A stretch of 64,000 nucleotides of DNA from an uncultured Francisella sp. (GCA_943914555.1 CALUCM010000001.1:60082-124081); one strand, 5' to 3'. Shown: positions 16,651-26,654, numbered from the stretch's first letter. Program-made: numbers and translations. Notes: generated from the letters alone by a model not told the origin.

Positions 16651-18492
16651 TTGGTGTTAAATAAACTTTTAGTTTGGTTTGAGAAGCGCATTTCTCCTTA
16701 TCCGCGGCTTGTGGAGCGTGTTTCTACCAAGAATATTTTTTCTTTTTTGTGGTTGTCTGTGCGCGGTACCACTTACTGGTTGGTCTGTTTTTGCCTTCTT
16801 GGTGTGATGCTCGGAGCTTTTGAAGCATCCTTATTCTGGATGATGGGACAATTGGGAGATCGATTGGCTCAAAGCGATCCTTTGGTTTTCTGGCGTGAAA
16901 ATCAAGTCGTACTGTTTGGTTTTTTAGGCATCATCATTCTTAGCATTATTTTGAAAGCCTTACAAAATGTCATTCGTTTGCAAACCTTAATACCTAATTT
17001 CCCCATGCGCTTGCGCTGGTGGTTTCATCATCTGATGATGAAACAGGATATACGATTTTTCCAAGATGAGTTTGCTGGGCGCATTTCAACTAAGGTCATG
17101 CAAACTGCACTTGCTGTGCGCGAAGTGATCATGATTGTGGCAGAAGTAGGGATTTATTTAGTTGTTTATTTTATTGCCACAGCACTTATTTTAGTCGGTT
17201 TTGATTGGTACTTCTTATTGCCCTTCGGTCTTTGGGGTATTCTAATGCTTTTATGGTGGGTGATACTCATTCCTAGAATTGCACAGGTAACTCGATTACA
17301 AGCCGATGCACGTGCTTTGATGACAGGGCGGGTGACCGATACCTATGCCAATATTGAAACTGTGAAATTATATGCACAACATCAAGCCGAGTCTGCTTAT
17401 GCTAAAGAAGCTATGGATGATTTCTTGATTAAAGTTAAAGAGCAAATGCGCCTTGTGACATGGTTAAATGTGGGAATGAACTGTTTGAATATGTCACTCA
17501 TTGCTTCTACTGCATTTTTGGGATTATGGCTGTGGAGTTATCGCTGGATTGGTGTTGGAGGGGTAACTGCTTCGATTGCTATGGCGATTCGTTTAAACAC
17601 TATGTCTAACTGGGTGATGTGGGAGCTTGCCAGCCTATTTGAGAACATAGGGATTGTCAAGGATGGGATGAATACCTTTGCACATCATCCTGAAGTACAA
17701 GATAAAGAAGATGCCAAGAAGCTTGTGGTAAAAAGAGGGGAAGTGGTATTTGACGACATTGACTTTGCTTATGCTCCTTCTAACCCAGTGTTTCAAAGAT
17801 TCAGCTTAATAGTTAAGGCAGGCGAAAAAATAGGTTTAGTCGGTCACTCTGGCTCTGGGAAGTCAACGTTGATCAATCTATTATTAAGATTTTACGATGT
17901 TGATAACGGCGTTATTTCCATTGATGGCCAGAATATTAAAGAAGTGACGCAATACTCCTTGCGTCAAAATATTGGCATGGTGACACAAGATACTTCGTTA
18001 TTACACCGCAGCGTTCGAGAGAACATCACCTATGGTATGCCATGGGCAACTGAAGAAGAGATGATTCAAGCTGCCAAACAGGCTCAAGCCCATGATTTTA
18101 TAATGAATTTAAGTGATAAATATGGTAATCGGGGATATGATGTGGTTGTAGGAGAAAGAGGTCTCAAATTGTCTGGTGGGCAACGTCAACGTATTTCCAT
18201 TGCCCGGGTAATTTTGAAAAAGGCACCTATCTTAGTTTTAGATGAAGCCACAAGTGCACTTGATTCAGATGTAGAAGCTGCTATTCAAGATACTTTATAT
18301 GGCGTAATGGAAAATAAAACGGTAATTGCTATTGCGCATCGTTTATCTACCATAGCAGCTATGGATCGTCTGGTGGTCATTGATCAGGGTCGAATCATTG
18401 AGATGGGCACCCATCAAGAACTTTTAGATAAAAACGGTGTGTATGCCAAATTGTGGGCAAGGCAGCGAGGGGGATTTTTAGGAGTTGATTAA
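16651..18492 (+). CDS. ABC exporter, fused permease and ATPase (MsbA-like)
   Basis: This 613-aa type IV half-transporter would act as a homodimer in the inner membrane. Residues 1-345 hold about six membrane segments, and the ATPase follows. Walker A GHSGSGKST is at 398-406, the Q-loop Gln446 in VTQDTSL, the signature LSGGQ at 507-511 and the Walker B ILVLDEATSALD at about 527-538, followed by an intact H-loop (AHRLST). Translation seems to begin at TTG 16651, with AGGA 9 bases upstream; a GTG follows at once. The substrate is unknown: lipid A flippase MsbA and multidrug exporters are both possible, and the N-terminal domain does not decide. The stop overlaps the convergent pabC by 4 bases. 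Confidence 0.9.
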   Translation: MVLNKLLVWFEKRISPYPRLVERVSTKNIFSFLWLSVRGTTYWLVCFCLLGVMLGAFEASLFWMMGQLGDRLAQSDPLVFWRENQVVLFGFLGIIILSIILKALQNVIRLQTLIPNFPMRLRWWFHHLMMKQDIRFFQDEFAGRISTKVMQTALAVREVIMIVAEVGIYLVVYFIATALILVGFDWYFLLPFGLWGILMLLWWVILIPRIAQVTRLQADARALMTGRVTDTYANIETVKLYAQHQAESAYAKEAMDDFLIKVKEQMRLVTWLNVGMNCLNMSLIASTAFLGLWLWSYRWIGVGGVTASIAMAIRLNTMSNWVMWELASLFENIGIVKDGMNTFAHHPEVQDKEDAKKLVVKRGEVVFDDIDFAYAPSNPVFQRFSLIVKAGEKIGLVGHSGSGKSTLINLLLRFYDVDNGVISIDGQNIKEVTQYSLRQNIGMVTQDTSLLHRSVRENITYGMPWATEEEMIQAAKQAQAHDFIMNLSDKYGNRGYDVVVGERGLKLSGGQRQRISIARVILKKAPILVLDEATSALDSDVEAAIQDTLYGVMENKTVIAIAHRLSTIAAMDRLVVIDQGRIIEMGTHQELLDKNGVYAKLWARQRGGFLGVD

Positions 18493-19109
18493 TAGCCTTC
18501 AATAGCAGTGATAGGGATGGCTATTTTGCTATCCCAGTTCAACATGGCATTAATCAAATACAAAGTTTTATAGTGTCTTAGGTCAGTAATGGTAATTTCT
18601 TTGCTCTTGATCATTCCCGTTTTAAGTAGATATTGCCGCTGCACACCATTGAGCAGATAGTGTTGGGGTGTAATATAGTTATGTCCGTCAAATAACACAA
18701 TGTTGGCAAAGCTGCAATCCGTGATTCTGCCTTGTTGCGTGATAATAATGTCTGTGTATTCGTCACAATGTTCTTTGAGCCGATCAATCATGTCACGTTT
18801 GGCATATTTCAAATGATAATCCAACTGAGGTGCTTCCACGATGCGTAATTGTTTTATTTTTTTTGGAGTATAGGCAGAAAATTGGATCTGTTTGATCTCT
18901 TTATCATAGATGATGCGGCATTTTAGCTGTTCTTTTTTATTGGCTGCAAAAGGGCAGTGCAGTGATAATTCTGATAGATAAGCGCGCCCAAATATTTCTC
19001 GTTGTGTTTCTTGCATACGCCGCAGATGCCAAGGTAAAAGTACTGCCTTGTCGTTTTTGATAGAAATAGTTTCTAGAAATAAAGTTCCTGTTTCAATAGA
19101 TAGGCACAT
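18489..19109 (-). CDS. pabC: Class IV aminotransferase, probable 4-amino-4-deoxychorismate lyase
   Basis: PabC releases pyruvate from aminodeoxychorismate to form p-aminobenzoate for folate. The 206-aa PLP-dependent fold type IV protein has LPWHLRRM near the N-terminus, Lys in YAKRDMI as a probable PLP anchor, and CSFANIVLFDG followed by LLNGVQRQYLL. It is shorter than E. coli PabC (269 aa). Assignment rests mainly on its position: it overlaps pabB by 17 bases in the same operon. The sequence alone would support only class IV aminotransferase. Confidence 0.78.
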   Translation of the reverse strand: MCLSIETGTLFLETISIKNDKAVLLPWHLRRMQETQREIFGRAYLSELSLHCPFAANKKEQLKCRIIYDKEIKQIQFSAYTPKKIKQLRIVEAPQLDYHLKYAKRDMIDRLKEHCDEYTDIIITQQGRITDCSFANIVLFDGHNYITPQHYLLNGVQRQYLLKTGMIKSKEITITDLRHYKTLYLINAMLNWDSKIAIPITAIEGY

Positions 19110-20100
19110 AAATTTTTTGTAATAGTTCTTGGTATTCGCTTAGAGCTTTACTATAGATGGTTAAACCACCTCCAGTTTTATATAGAAGACCATTAGGTGT
19201 TTGTTCTATGAAACGAATTAGAACACAAGAGTCAAGGCATTGTCCATCAAAGTAGGCTGCAATACCAGTATAAAAAGATCGTTCATGGTGCTCAATGCGC
19301 TTAATTGCTGCCACTGTTGAATTCTTAGGGGCACCACTAATCGAGCCTGCAGGCAGCAGTTTTAATAGGATATCACCCAAATTTTTTTGAAAGCCACTTG
19401 GCAGCTGACCCACAATTTTTGAACTTGTCTGCCACAAGGCGCTACCTGCTGTATTAATTTTTTCAAAATAGCGAAACTGAGTAACTCTTACATTGCGTGC
19501 CACCTGATTAAGATCGTTACGTATTAAATCAACAATGGTGTAATGTTCAGCTAATTCCTTTTCATCATTATATAAACGTTGCTTGGCTTTAGGTGAAGTA
19601 GCTTTGATAGTTCCTTTCATCGGGTAACTGATTATTTCACCTAATTCATTGATTTGAATAAATGTTTCTGGTGAAAAACAGACAAATTTATTTTTTAAAT
19701 AAACACGATATTTGGCTTTGGCTGTATAAAAAATTTGCTGTAGAGATAGTCTGCTTTTCACTGGGATTGCATAAGTAAGGTTTAATAAAAAACTTTGCCC
19801 TGCGATGAACACTTGTTGGACTTTATTAAAATCAACGATGTAGTCAGCCAAAGAAGGTGGTTTAGTGGCAAACAAAACAGATTCTGTCAGAGGAGTAGTG
19901 CAAAGAGTTTGCCAAGGGTGGTTGCTTGCTTTTGGGAAAGAAAAATACAGTACATCGTTGTTAAGTTGAGTTTTCTCTAAGAAATAACACTGTTTAAGTG
20001 AAAAATCGATGGTAAAAAAACAAGGTAAACCCGCTTTACCACATGCATTTAGCTTGGTACGCAGCATATCTGGTGATACCAAAAAAGGAGAATAATTCAT
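19093..20100 (-). CDS. pabB: Aminodeoxychorismate synthase component I
   Basis: PabB aminates chorismate with ammonia supplied by PabA. The 335-aa chorismate-binding domain lacks most of the N-terminal region seen in longer PabB and TrpE proteins. Key features are PMKGT with Lys162, the lysine that marks PabB rather than anthranilate synthase, DLIRNDLNQVAR, the GSISGAPK motif and the late RFIEQ and KTGGGLTIYS. pabC follows with overlap, supporting the folate pathway. No pabA is present in the window. Confidence 0.9.
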   Translation of the reverse strand: MNYSPFLVSPDMLRTKLNACGKAGLPCFFTIDFSLKQCYFLEKTQLNNDVLYFSFPKASNHPWQTLCTTPLTESVLFATKPPSLADYIVDFNKVQQVFIAGQSFLLNLTYAIPVKSRLSLQQIFYTAKAKYRVYLKNKFVCFSPETFIQINELGEIISYPMKGTIKATSPKAKQRLYNDEKELAEHYTIVDLIRNDLNQVARNVRVTQFRYFEKINTAGSALWQTSSKIVGQLPSGFQKNLGDILLKLLPAGSISGAPKNSTVAAIKRIEHHERSFYTGIAAYFDGQCLDSCVLIRFIEQTPNGLLYKTGGGLTIYSKALSEYQELLQKIYVPIY

Positions 20101-20423
20101 GTCATTATTTTAGGATTGTGGTTTTGTATTGTTATTTTGTTCAAGCGTCAAATTTATTTAAATCGATGGTATTAGATCTTGTGCATATTATCCATGATGC
20201 ATGACGCAGTTGATAATTTTTAAGTAAGACAATGGTTTTTTAAAAGAACTGATATTCAGATAACATAATATAATCAATATATTATTCTAATAATATCAAA
20301 AATATCCTTTAAGAAACAATGACAAGTTTTACTAATGAGCTTGTTCCTGTTACATTAGCGCCCTATTTGCACTGCAATCAATCGCATAAAGCTCCCTTGA
20401 AATAAAGGAGATAGGGGTGAACT
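20101..20423. other. Divergent intergenic region, pabB to speA
   Basis: This 323-base, very AT-rich gap contains near-palindromic AT strings around 20260-20310 but no clean promoter pair. No open frame of convincing quality or RNA gene was found. AAGGAG and GGGG just before 20424 form the speA ribosome binding site. Confidence 0.4.
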
Positions 20424-22394
20424 ATGAATACAGTAGATAAAGAAACAGGCGCACAACCAGAGAATAAAGCAATGATCATGAATGGCCATAATGGCAATGT
20501 CCAAACGGATATGATGTGGGACTTAAGTCGTGTACCACAGTGGGGAATGGGTTATTTTAATGCAGATGAAGATGGAGATATATCGGTTTGTCCTAATCCT
20601 GAACTTCCTGATAATAAAGTAAAGTTGTTAGAAGTTGTCAAACAGGTCAACAAAAAAATCGGTATGCAATTTCCTATTTTGTTTTGTTTTCCGCAGATTT
20701 TACAGCACCGTCTAAAAACAGTGAATGATGCTTTTAAGAAAGCACGCGAGGATTTTGGTTATCAGGGGGAGTATTTTTTAGTTTATCCTATCAAAGTTAA
20801 TCAATCGAAACGTGTTGTGGAGTCACTGATCAACTCCAAACAAGCGCTTGGTTTGGAAGCTGGTTCTAAAGCTGAGCTATTAGCAGTGCTAGCCTATGCT
20901 GGCTCAACCCGCACAGTGATTGTTTGTAATGGCTATAAAGATAGAGATTATATTCGTTACGCTTTGATTGGTGAAAAATTAGGGCACAAAGTGTATCTTG
21001 TTATTGAAAAAATGTCTGAATTAAAACTAGTGTTAGAAGAGGCCAGGTCTCTTGGTATTAAGCCCCGACTAGGTGTCCGTGCCCGCCTGGCTTCCACAGC
21101 GCAAGGAAAGTGGGATACCTCTTGCGGTGGCAATTCTAAATTTTGTTTGTCTGCTAATCAGATTTTGAATTTGGTAAATATCTTGAAAGATAAGGGGCAA
21201 TTAGATTGCCTTCAGTTATTACATTTTCATTTAGGATCGCAAATTAGCAGTATTCGTGATATTGCCGAAGGTGTACATGAAAGCGCTCGTTTTTATGTTG
21301 AATTATCTAAAATCGGGGTGCATATCCAATGTTTTGATGTCGGTGGTGGCTTGGGAGTTGATTATGAAGGCAACCGTACTTTGTCGGATTCATCAATTGA
21401 ATATGGCATCAATGAATATGCTTCTACTGTAGTTTGGGGGATTGGACAAGCCTGCGAAGAATATGGACTGCCGCAGCCGACAATTATCACTGAGTCAGGT
21501 AGATGTGTGACAGCACATCATGCGGTATTAGTGTCTAATGTGATTGGGGTAGAGCGTTTTCAACCAATGCATCTTGATCCACCTGGCGAGGAAGATCCTA
21601 TGATTTTGCACAGTTTATGGGAAACTTGGGAAGATATTTTACAATCCAAAGATAAACGTTCACCGCGTAGTTGGATTAATGAATGTACTTTTGACTTACA
21701 GTCAGCCCTAAACAAATTTAGTGCAGGAGTGATCAATTTAGAGGAGCGTGCTTGGGCAGAACAATTGTATATCAATATTTGCTATAAAGTCGCAGAGTCA
21801 CTCAATGAAAAAAATCGCGCACACCGAGCTTTGATTGATGATTTACAGGAGCAGTTTGCTGATAAATTATACGTTAATTTTTCTTTATTTCAGTCTTTAC
21901 CAGATAGTTGGGGAATTGATCAGTTATTTCCAGTTTGCCCTTTATCTTTACTTAATCGCCCAGCAAAACAGCGCGCCTTATTACTAGACATTACTTGTGA
22001 TTCTGATGGGATCGTTGATCAATTCATTGATGGTGATGGCATTGCCAAGACAATGCCCATGCCAGAATATGACCCAGCCAATCCACCATTAATCGGTTTT
22101 TTTATGTTGGGGGCTTATCAAGAAATTTTAGGCAATATGCATAATCTATATGGTGATACCGCAACGGTGGATGTGGTGGTGGATGAGAGAGGTGCGATTC
22201 AAATTACTGATTTTGAAAGAGGACATATTGTTTCTGATATGCTAGAACACGTTTATCTTGATCCAAAGCAACTGCTACAACGTTATCGCAGTCAGATTGA
22301 AAATTCTCAGCTAACTGCCACAGAAGCAATCAGTTTCCTGCAGACCCTGGAGGAAGGGTTAAAAGCTTATACTTATCTATCTAAGGGGGAATAA
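20424..22394 (+). CDS. speA: Biosynthetic arginine decarboxylase
   Basis: SpeA converts arginine to agmatine with PLP as cofactor, the first step of the agmatine route to putrescine. The length of 656 aa equals the E. coli enzyme (658). PLP Lys124 lies in YPIKVNQ, the glycine loop DVGGGLGVDYEG is near residue 305, and the active-site Cys is in DITCDSDGIVDQF near 528. It is followed 2 bases later by speB, so the two steps are co-transcribed. Confidence 0.97.
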   Translation: MNTVDKETGAQPENKAMIMNGHNGNVQTDMMWDLSRVPQWGMGYFNADEDGDISVCPNPELPDNKVKLLEVVKQVNKKIGMQFPILFCFPQILQHRLKTVNDAFKKAREDFGYQGEYFLVYPIKVNQSKRVVESLINSKQALGLEAGSKAELLAVLAYAGSTRTVIVCNGYKDRDYIRYALIGEKLGHKVYLVIEKMSELKLVLEEARSLGIKPRLGVRARLASTAQGKWDTSCGGNSKFCLSANQILNLVNILKDKGQLDCLQLLHFHLGSQISSIRDIAEGVHESARFYVELSKIGVHIQCFDVGGGLGVDYEGNRTLSDSSIEYGINEYASTVVWGIGQACEEYGLPQPTIITESGRCVTAHHAVLVSNVIGVERFQPMHLDPPGEEDPMILHSLWETWEDILQSKDKRSPRSWINECTFDLQSALNKFSAGVINLEERAWAEQLYINICYKVAESLNEKNRAHRALIDDLQEQFADKLYVNFSLFQSLPDSWGIDQLFPVCPLSLLNRPAKQRALLLDITCDSDGIVDQFIDGDGIAKTMPMPEYDPANPPLIGFFMLGAYQEILGNMHNLYGDTATVDVVVDERGAIQITDFERGHIVSDMLEHVYLDPKQLLQRYRSQIENSQLTATEAISFLQTLEEGLKAYTYLSKGE

Positions 22395-22396
22395 AA

Positions 22397-23314
22397 ATGC
22401 AGTCCACTTTATATGGTAAATACGATACCAGTTTGGTTTCAAATAATTTTGGTTTTTTACGCTTTCCTTTGGTATTTCATCCTTGTAAGACAGATGCTGA
22501 TTGGGTGATTACTGGCTTTACTTTTGATGTGGCCACTTCAGGTCGTGCTGGAGCACGTTTTGGTCCTGAAGCCATACGGCGTGCTTCTGTGAATTTATCT
22601 TGGGAAACAAAGCGTTTTCCCTGGCAATTTAATTTGAAAGAAAAATTAAAGGTAATTGATTGTGGTGATTTGGTGTATGCTTTTGGTGACAATGCTGATT
22701 TTTGTGCTAAGGCAGAGGCGCATGTTGATCGTATTCTCTCTTGTGGAAAACGTATGCTTTCATTAGGTGGTGATCATTACATTACCCTACCTTTATTGCG
22801 AGGTCATTTTAAGCATTTTGGCACAATGGCCTTATTACATTTTGATGCACACACAGATACTTATGCAAATGGCAGTCTTTATGATCATGGTACGATGTTT
22901 TATCGAGCTCCTCAAGAAGGCTTAATTGATCCAAAGCACTCGGTACAGATAGGAATACGAACTGAGTACGATCCTGATTTAGGTTATACGGTTTTGGAAG
23001 CGCCAAGAGCGAATGATGAATCAGTAGAAGATCTTATTGCGCAGATTAAAGAAGTGACTAAGGGGTTACCAATTTATTTAACTTTTGATATAGATTGTCT
23101 GGACCCTGCGTATGCACCAGGCACTGGTACACCGGTTTGTGGTGGATTAAGCAGTGATCGGGTTTTGAAGATCATTCGACAGTTTACTGATTTAAATATT
23201 GTGGGTATGGATGTGGTAGAAGTTGCTCCTAGCTATGATGTGAGTGATATCACTGCATTGGCTGGTGCAACTTTAGCTTTAGAGATGCTTTATGTACAAG
23301 CAGCGCGCAAATAA
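22397..23314 (+). CDS. speB: Agmatinase (ureohydrolase family)
   Basis: SpeB hydrolyses agmatine to putrescine and urea using two manganese ions. Metal ligands are visible: His127 in GGDHYI, Asp150, His152 and Asp154 in HFDAHTD, and Asp231 and Asp233 in TFDIDCLDP. The 305-aa length fits the family. The pairing with speA supports agmatinase over arginase or formimidoylglutamase. Confidence 0.95.
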   Translation: MQSTLYGKYDTSLVSNNFGFLRFPLVFHPCKTDADWVITGFTFDVATSGRAGARFGPEAIRRASVNLSWETKRFPWQFNLKEKLKVIDCGDLVYAFGDNADFCAKAEAHVDRILSCGKRMLSLGGDHYITLPLLRGHFKHFGTMALLHFDAHTDTYANGSLYDHGTMFYRAPQEGLIDPKHSVQIGIRTEYDPDLGYTVLEAPRANDESVEDLIAQIKEVTKGLPIYLTFDIDCLDPAYAPGTGTPVCGGLSSDRVLKIIRQFTDLNIVGMDVVEVAPSYDVSDITALAGATLALEMLYVQAARK

Positions 23315-23343
23315 CCATTTGTATGAGAAAAAGATTTTAGGGT

Positions 23344-23415
23344 GAGTGAGATAAAGTAGACTTTAACTTTGATATTTCTCAAGATAAATAATACATTCTC
23401 ACTCTTGCCTTTTTT
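23344..23415 (+). terminator. Possible weak terminator after speB
   Basis: GAGTGAGA (23344-23351) and TCTCACTC (23397-23404) are complementary but separated by 45 bases. A run of T lies at 23410-23415, six bases beyond the stem. The large loop makes it doubtful as an intrinsic terminator. The right arm touches the -35 box of the candidate rpsP promoter. Confidence 0.25.
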
Positions 23416-23432
23416 GCTGTAGGGATTAAAAT
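23405..23432 (+). promoter_or_regulatory. Candidate promoter of the rpsP operon
   Basis: TTGCCT at 23405-23410 and TAAAAT at 23427-23432 are 16 bases apart, giving a leader of about 65 bases before rpsP. A leader of this size could house autoregulation, but no defined structure was recognised. Confidence 0.4.
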
Positions 23433-23505
23433 AGCCTGTTTTCTCTGTCGCATCAAAATTTATGAGGGCAGATGATCAAGAACTAGATAAGTCGAGGAAT
23501 AAAAC

Positions 23506-23769
23506 ATGGTTGTTATTCGCATGTCCCGCGCAGGCGCTAAACATAGGCCCTTTTACAATATTGTGGTCACTGATTCAAGAAGTGCAAGAGATGGGCGCTT
23601 TATTGAGCGCGTGGGATTTTATAATCCAGTGGGTGTTGCAACAGTGGAAAATTTACGCATTCACAATGCACGGGTTGATTATTGGGTGCAAAAAGGAGCG
23701 CAGCTTAGCCCTGCTGTAAAGAAGTTATTGAAAAAAAGTCGTCAGCAAATAGCAGGCAAGCAAGCTTAA
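23506..23769 (+). CDS. rpsP: 30S ribosomal protein S16
   Basis: S16 is an early-binding protein of the small subunit body. The 87-aa sequence starts MVVIRMSRAGAKHRPFYNIV and contains DSRSARDGRFIERVGFYNP, which is diagnostic. GAGGAA lies about 8 bases before the ATG. It is the first gene of the conserved rpsP-rimM-trmD-rplS operon. Confidence 0.98.
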   Translation: MVVIRMSRAGAKHRPFYNIVVTDSRSARDGRFIERVGFYNPVGVATVENLRIHNARVDYWVQKGAQLSPAVKKLLKKSRQQIAGKQA

Positions 23770-23787
23770 CAAATATCTGATCTAATA

Positions 23788-24300
23788 ATGTTGCAAAAGC
23801 AAGGTTTGATCGTGATGGGCAAAGTATTAAGTCCTGTTGGGTTAAAGGGTTTTTTTCGAGTTAGATCATACACTGAACGTGAAGCATCTTTATTAGATTA
23901 TTCGTTGTGGCATCTTCATCATACTGGTTTAGACGCTACGTGGTATGAATTGGACCGAGGGCGCTTGGCTAACAATGGCTTGCAGGTCAAACTTAAGGGA
24001 ATAAACGATAGAGATAATGCTGAATATTTAAAAGGTGCTACTATTAGCATCAACAAAGAAGCCCTAAAAGAACTTCCAGAAGATGAATATTATTGGCATG
24101 ATTTAGTGGGATTAAGAGTGATTAATAGACAAGGGGGTTGCCTTGGCCAAGTAAAAACATTGATGGAAACAGGGGCTAAGGATGTTTTGGTTGTTTCAAA
24201 TGCAAAAGAAGCAGCGCTAGATATATTGATTCCCTTTGTTGCTTTGTATGTGGATGAGGTCAGGTTAGAGGAAGGGATTATCAGGGTTGACTGGCAATGA
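23788..24300 (+). CDS. rimM: 16S rRNA processing factor RimM
   Basis: RimM helps mature the 3' domain of 16S rRNA and binds S19. The 170-aa protein has the N-terminal barrel motif GKVLSPVGLKGFFRV and the PRC-barrel element YYWHDLVGL near residues 101-109, followed by DVLVV and IPFV. The start at 23788 keeps the family's LIV strand that precedes GKV; an ATG at 23815 would cut it. Its TGA overlaps the trmD ATG. Confidence 0.95.
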   Translation: MLQKQGLIVMGKVLSPVGLKGFFRVRSYTEREASLLDYSLWHLHHTGLDATWYELDRGRLANNGLQVKLKGINDRDNAEYLKGATISINKEALKELPEDEYYWHDLVGLRVINRQGGCLGQVKTLMETGAKDVLVVSNAKEAALDILIPFVALYVDEVRLEEGIIRVDWQ

Positions 24301-25052
24301 AAATGCATGTACAGGTCATCAGTATTTTCCCGCAAATGTTTGCTGCTTTATGTGATTATGGTGTGACTGGAAGGGCCTTGAAAAAGGGGTTGTGGTGTTT
24401 TTCTTCAATTAATCCACGAGACTTTGCTGACAATCAGTTAGGTTATATTGATGATCGTCCCTTTGGTGGTGGGCCCGGTATGGTTATGCAGGCAGGCCCC
24501 TTATTAGCAGCGTACCGTGAAGCCCAAAAACAAGCGGTAGGGCCAGTAAGAGGTATTTATCTAAGCCCTCAAGGTCAAATACTTACCCAAAGAAAAATAC
24601 AAGAATTAGCTCAAGCCTCATCTTTAATTTTGGTGTGCGGCCGTTATGAAGGAGTTGATGAAAGATTTATTGAATTAAGCGGCGTAGAAGAGATCTCAGT
24701 TGGAGATTTTGTGGTTTCAGGAGGAGAACTTCCTGCTATGCTGCTCATTGATAGTGTATTGCGTTTGGTTCCAGAAGTTCTGGGAGATAGTCAATCTGTG
24801 GTGCAGGAATCATTTGTCAATGGTTTATTAGATTATCCGCAATATACTCGACCGGAGCATTTAGAAAAGCAGAGTGTTCCATCTGTTTTGCTTTCAGGTA
24901 ATCATCAGGCCATCAAAAAATGGCGTTTGAAGATGGCGCTTAGCAGAACATTGCACAGGCGTCCAGACTTATTAGAAGGGCGCCAATATAACCCAGAGGA
25001 ATCTTGTCTCTTACAAGAAATTGATCAAGAGCGCCAAGATGTGTCCATATAA
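24297..25052 (+). CDS. trmD: tRNA (guanine-N1)-methyltransferase
   Basis: TrmD makes m1G37 in tRNAs to prevent +1 frameshifting. The 251-aa SPOUT protein shows FPQMFAALCDYGVTGRALKKG, DDRPFGGGPGMVM, the SAM-knot region LVCGRYEGVDERF and the EISVGDFVVSGGELPAM motif. It overlaps rimM by 4 bases (ATGA) and precedes rplS by 14 bases. Confidence 0.98.
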   Translation: MKMHVQVISIFPQMFAALCDYGVTGRALKKGLWCFSSINPRDFADNQLGYIDDRPFGGGPGMVMQAGPLLAAYREAQKQAVGPVRGIYLSPQGQILTQRKIQELAQASSLILVCGRYEGVDERFIELSGVEEISVGDFVVSGGELPAMLLIDSVLRLVPEVLGDSQSVVQESFVNGLLDYPQYTRPEHLEKQSVPSVLLSGNHQAIKKWRLKMALSRTLHRRPDLLEGRQYNPEESCLLQEIDQERQDVSI

Positions 25053-25066
25053 TAGCGAGGTAAAGC

Positions 25067-25444
25067 ATGAGTAAGATTATTGAAGCAATTGAAAAAGAAG
25101 AGTTGACCCGCCTACTAGAGGAAGGCAAAAAGATTATCCCTGATTTTCGCCCTGGTGACACAGTGGTGGTTTGGGTTAAGTTCCAAGAAGGTTCACGTGT
25201 GCGATCTCAAGCGTTTGAAGGTGTGGTAATCAGCAAGCGTAATCGTGGTATTAATAGTTCTTTTACTGTACGCAAGATTTCTAGTGGAGAGGGAGTGGAA
25301 AGAACATTTCAATTATATGCTCCTAACGTAGAAAAAATTGATATTAAGCGGCGTGGGGATGTACGTCGTGCTAAGTTGTACTATTTACGCGGCTTAACTG
25401 GTAAAGCAGCCCGTATTAAGGAAAAACTACCCAATCGTAAATAG
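25067..25444 (+). CDS. rplS: 50S ribosomal protein L19
   Basis: L19 sits at the subunit interface of the 50S. The 125-aa protein is slightly longer than the E. coli one (115). Diagnostic stretches are PDFRPGDTVVVWV, EGVVISKRNRGI, FTVRKISSGEGVERTF and VRRAKLYYLRGLTGKAARI. GAGGTAAAG precedes the ATG. It is the last gene of the rpsP operon. Confidence 0.98.
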   Translation: MSKIIEAIEKEELTRLLEEGKKIIPDFRPGDTVVVWVKFQEGSRVRSQAFEGVVISKRNRGINSSFTVRKISSGEGVERTFQLYAPNVEKIDIKRRGDVRRAKLYYLRGLTGKAARIKEKLPNRK

Positions 25445-25470
25445 TAGTTTGCTTTATCTCAACCAATAAA

Positions 25471-26577
25471 ATGTTGCAACAACCTATTGTTGTTAAAGTT
25501 GGTTCTTCTTTGATTGCAGAAGGTGGTGTTGGTATCGCCACCTCTCGTCTGTCAGGGTGGGTGGGTCAGATTGCTCAGCTACGTCAAAGCGGGCATTCAG
25601 TAGTCCTTGTTTCTAGTGGTGCGATCGCAGTGGGGATGGAAATTTTGGGTTGGACGGTGCGACCCAAAAAAATCTGCGATTTACAAGCTGCAGCAGCAGT
25701 AGGGCAAGTGGGGTTAATTGAAGCGTACCAGAAGCTTTTTGATCGCTTTCATATTTTGGCTGCACAGGTGCTACTTACCCACGATGATATCAAGGAGCGT
25801 TGTCGCTATTTAAATGTACGCACTACTTTATTGACTTTATTAAAGCAATCAGTGTTACCAATTATCAATGAAAACGATACGGTTTCAACCGCAGAAATTA
25901 ATCTTGGCAATAACGATACTCTAGGCGCTATGGTAGCCAGTTTATTGAACGCCACAGCGTATATTATTTTAACTGATTGTGCTGGAGTATATGATGATGA
26001 TCCACGTTCAAACCCACAAGCGCGGTTAATTGATGAAGCAGCAGTTGATGATCCAAGGCTTTTACAAGTAGCACAAGGTTCTGGTAGCAAGGTAGGCACC
26101 GGTGGGATGTATACTAAAATTAGAGCGGCCAGGAAAGCAGCCAAAAGTGGCGTTCGCACCATCATTGCTTCTGGGCAAAAAGAAAATGTATTGCTTAAAA
26201 TTATGCAAGGAGAAAGAGTGGGTACTTGCTTAGAGCCTACAGTGCCTGTTGTTAATGCGCGTAGTCAATGGTTGATTAATCAATTGATAGTGGCAGGTGT
26301 GGTGATTATTGATGAAGGAGCTGCTATTGCTTTGCGTGAACATGAAAAAAGCTTATTACCAATTGGTTGCATACGCATAGAAGGAAGATTTAAGCGAGGA
26401 GACGTGGTGTCCATCCGTTTGTCTGATAATAAGGAAATTGCACGAGGTTTAATTAATTATAGCAGTGAGGATGCATTGCGTATTGTGGGGTTAAGTACAG
26501 ACAAAATAGAGCAGTCGCTGGGTTATATTTTTGAAGAAGAGTTAGTGCATCGCAACCATATGGTGTTAATGGAGTAG
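25471..26577 (+). CDS. proB: Glutamate 5-kinase
   Basis: ProB phosphorylates glutamate in the first step of proline synthesis and is normally feedback-inhibited by proline. The 368-aa protein has the amino-acid kinase domain (VVKVGSSL, VSSGAIAVGM, INENDTVS, LTDCAGVY, GTGGMYTKI) and a C-terminal PUA domain from about residue 275. It begins 26 bases after rplS, so it may be read from the same transcript. No proA is in the window. Confidence 0.95.
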   Translation: MLQQPIVVKVGSSLIAEGGVGIATSRLSGWVGQIAQLRQSGHSVVLVSSGAIAVGMEILGWTVRPKKICDLQAAAAVGQVGLIEAYQKLFDRFHILAAQVLLTHDDIKERCRYLNVRTTLLTLLKQSVLPIINENDTVSTAEINLGNNDTLGAMVASLLNATAYIILTDCAGVYDDDPRSNPQARLIDEAAVDDPRLLQVAQGSGSKVGTGGMYTKIRAARKAAKSGVRTIIASGQKENVLLKIMQGERVGTCLEPTVPVVNARSQWLINQLIVAGVVIIDEGAAIALREHEKSLLPIGCIRIEGRFKRGDVVSIRLSDNKEIARGLINYSSEDALRIVGLSTDKIEQSLGYIFEEELVHRNHMVLME

Positions 26578-26654
26578 CTCTTGACAAGAAAGGGGTTTTC
26601 TATTTATCCTAGCCGACTTAATTTTTTATGCCAACTGGAGAAAACAGACAAGTT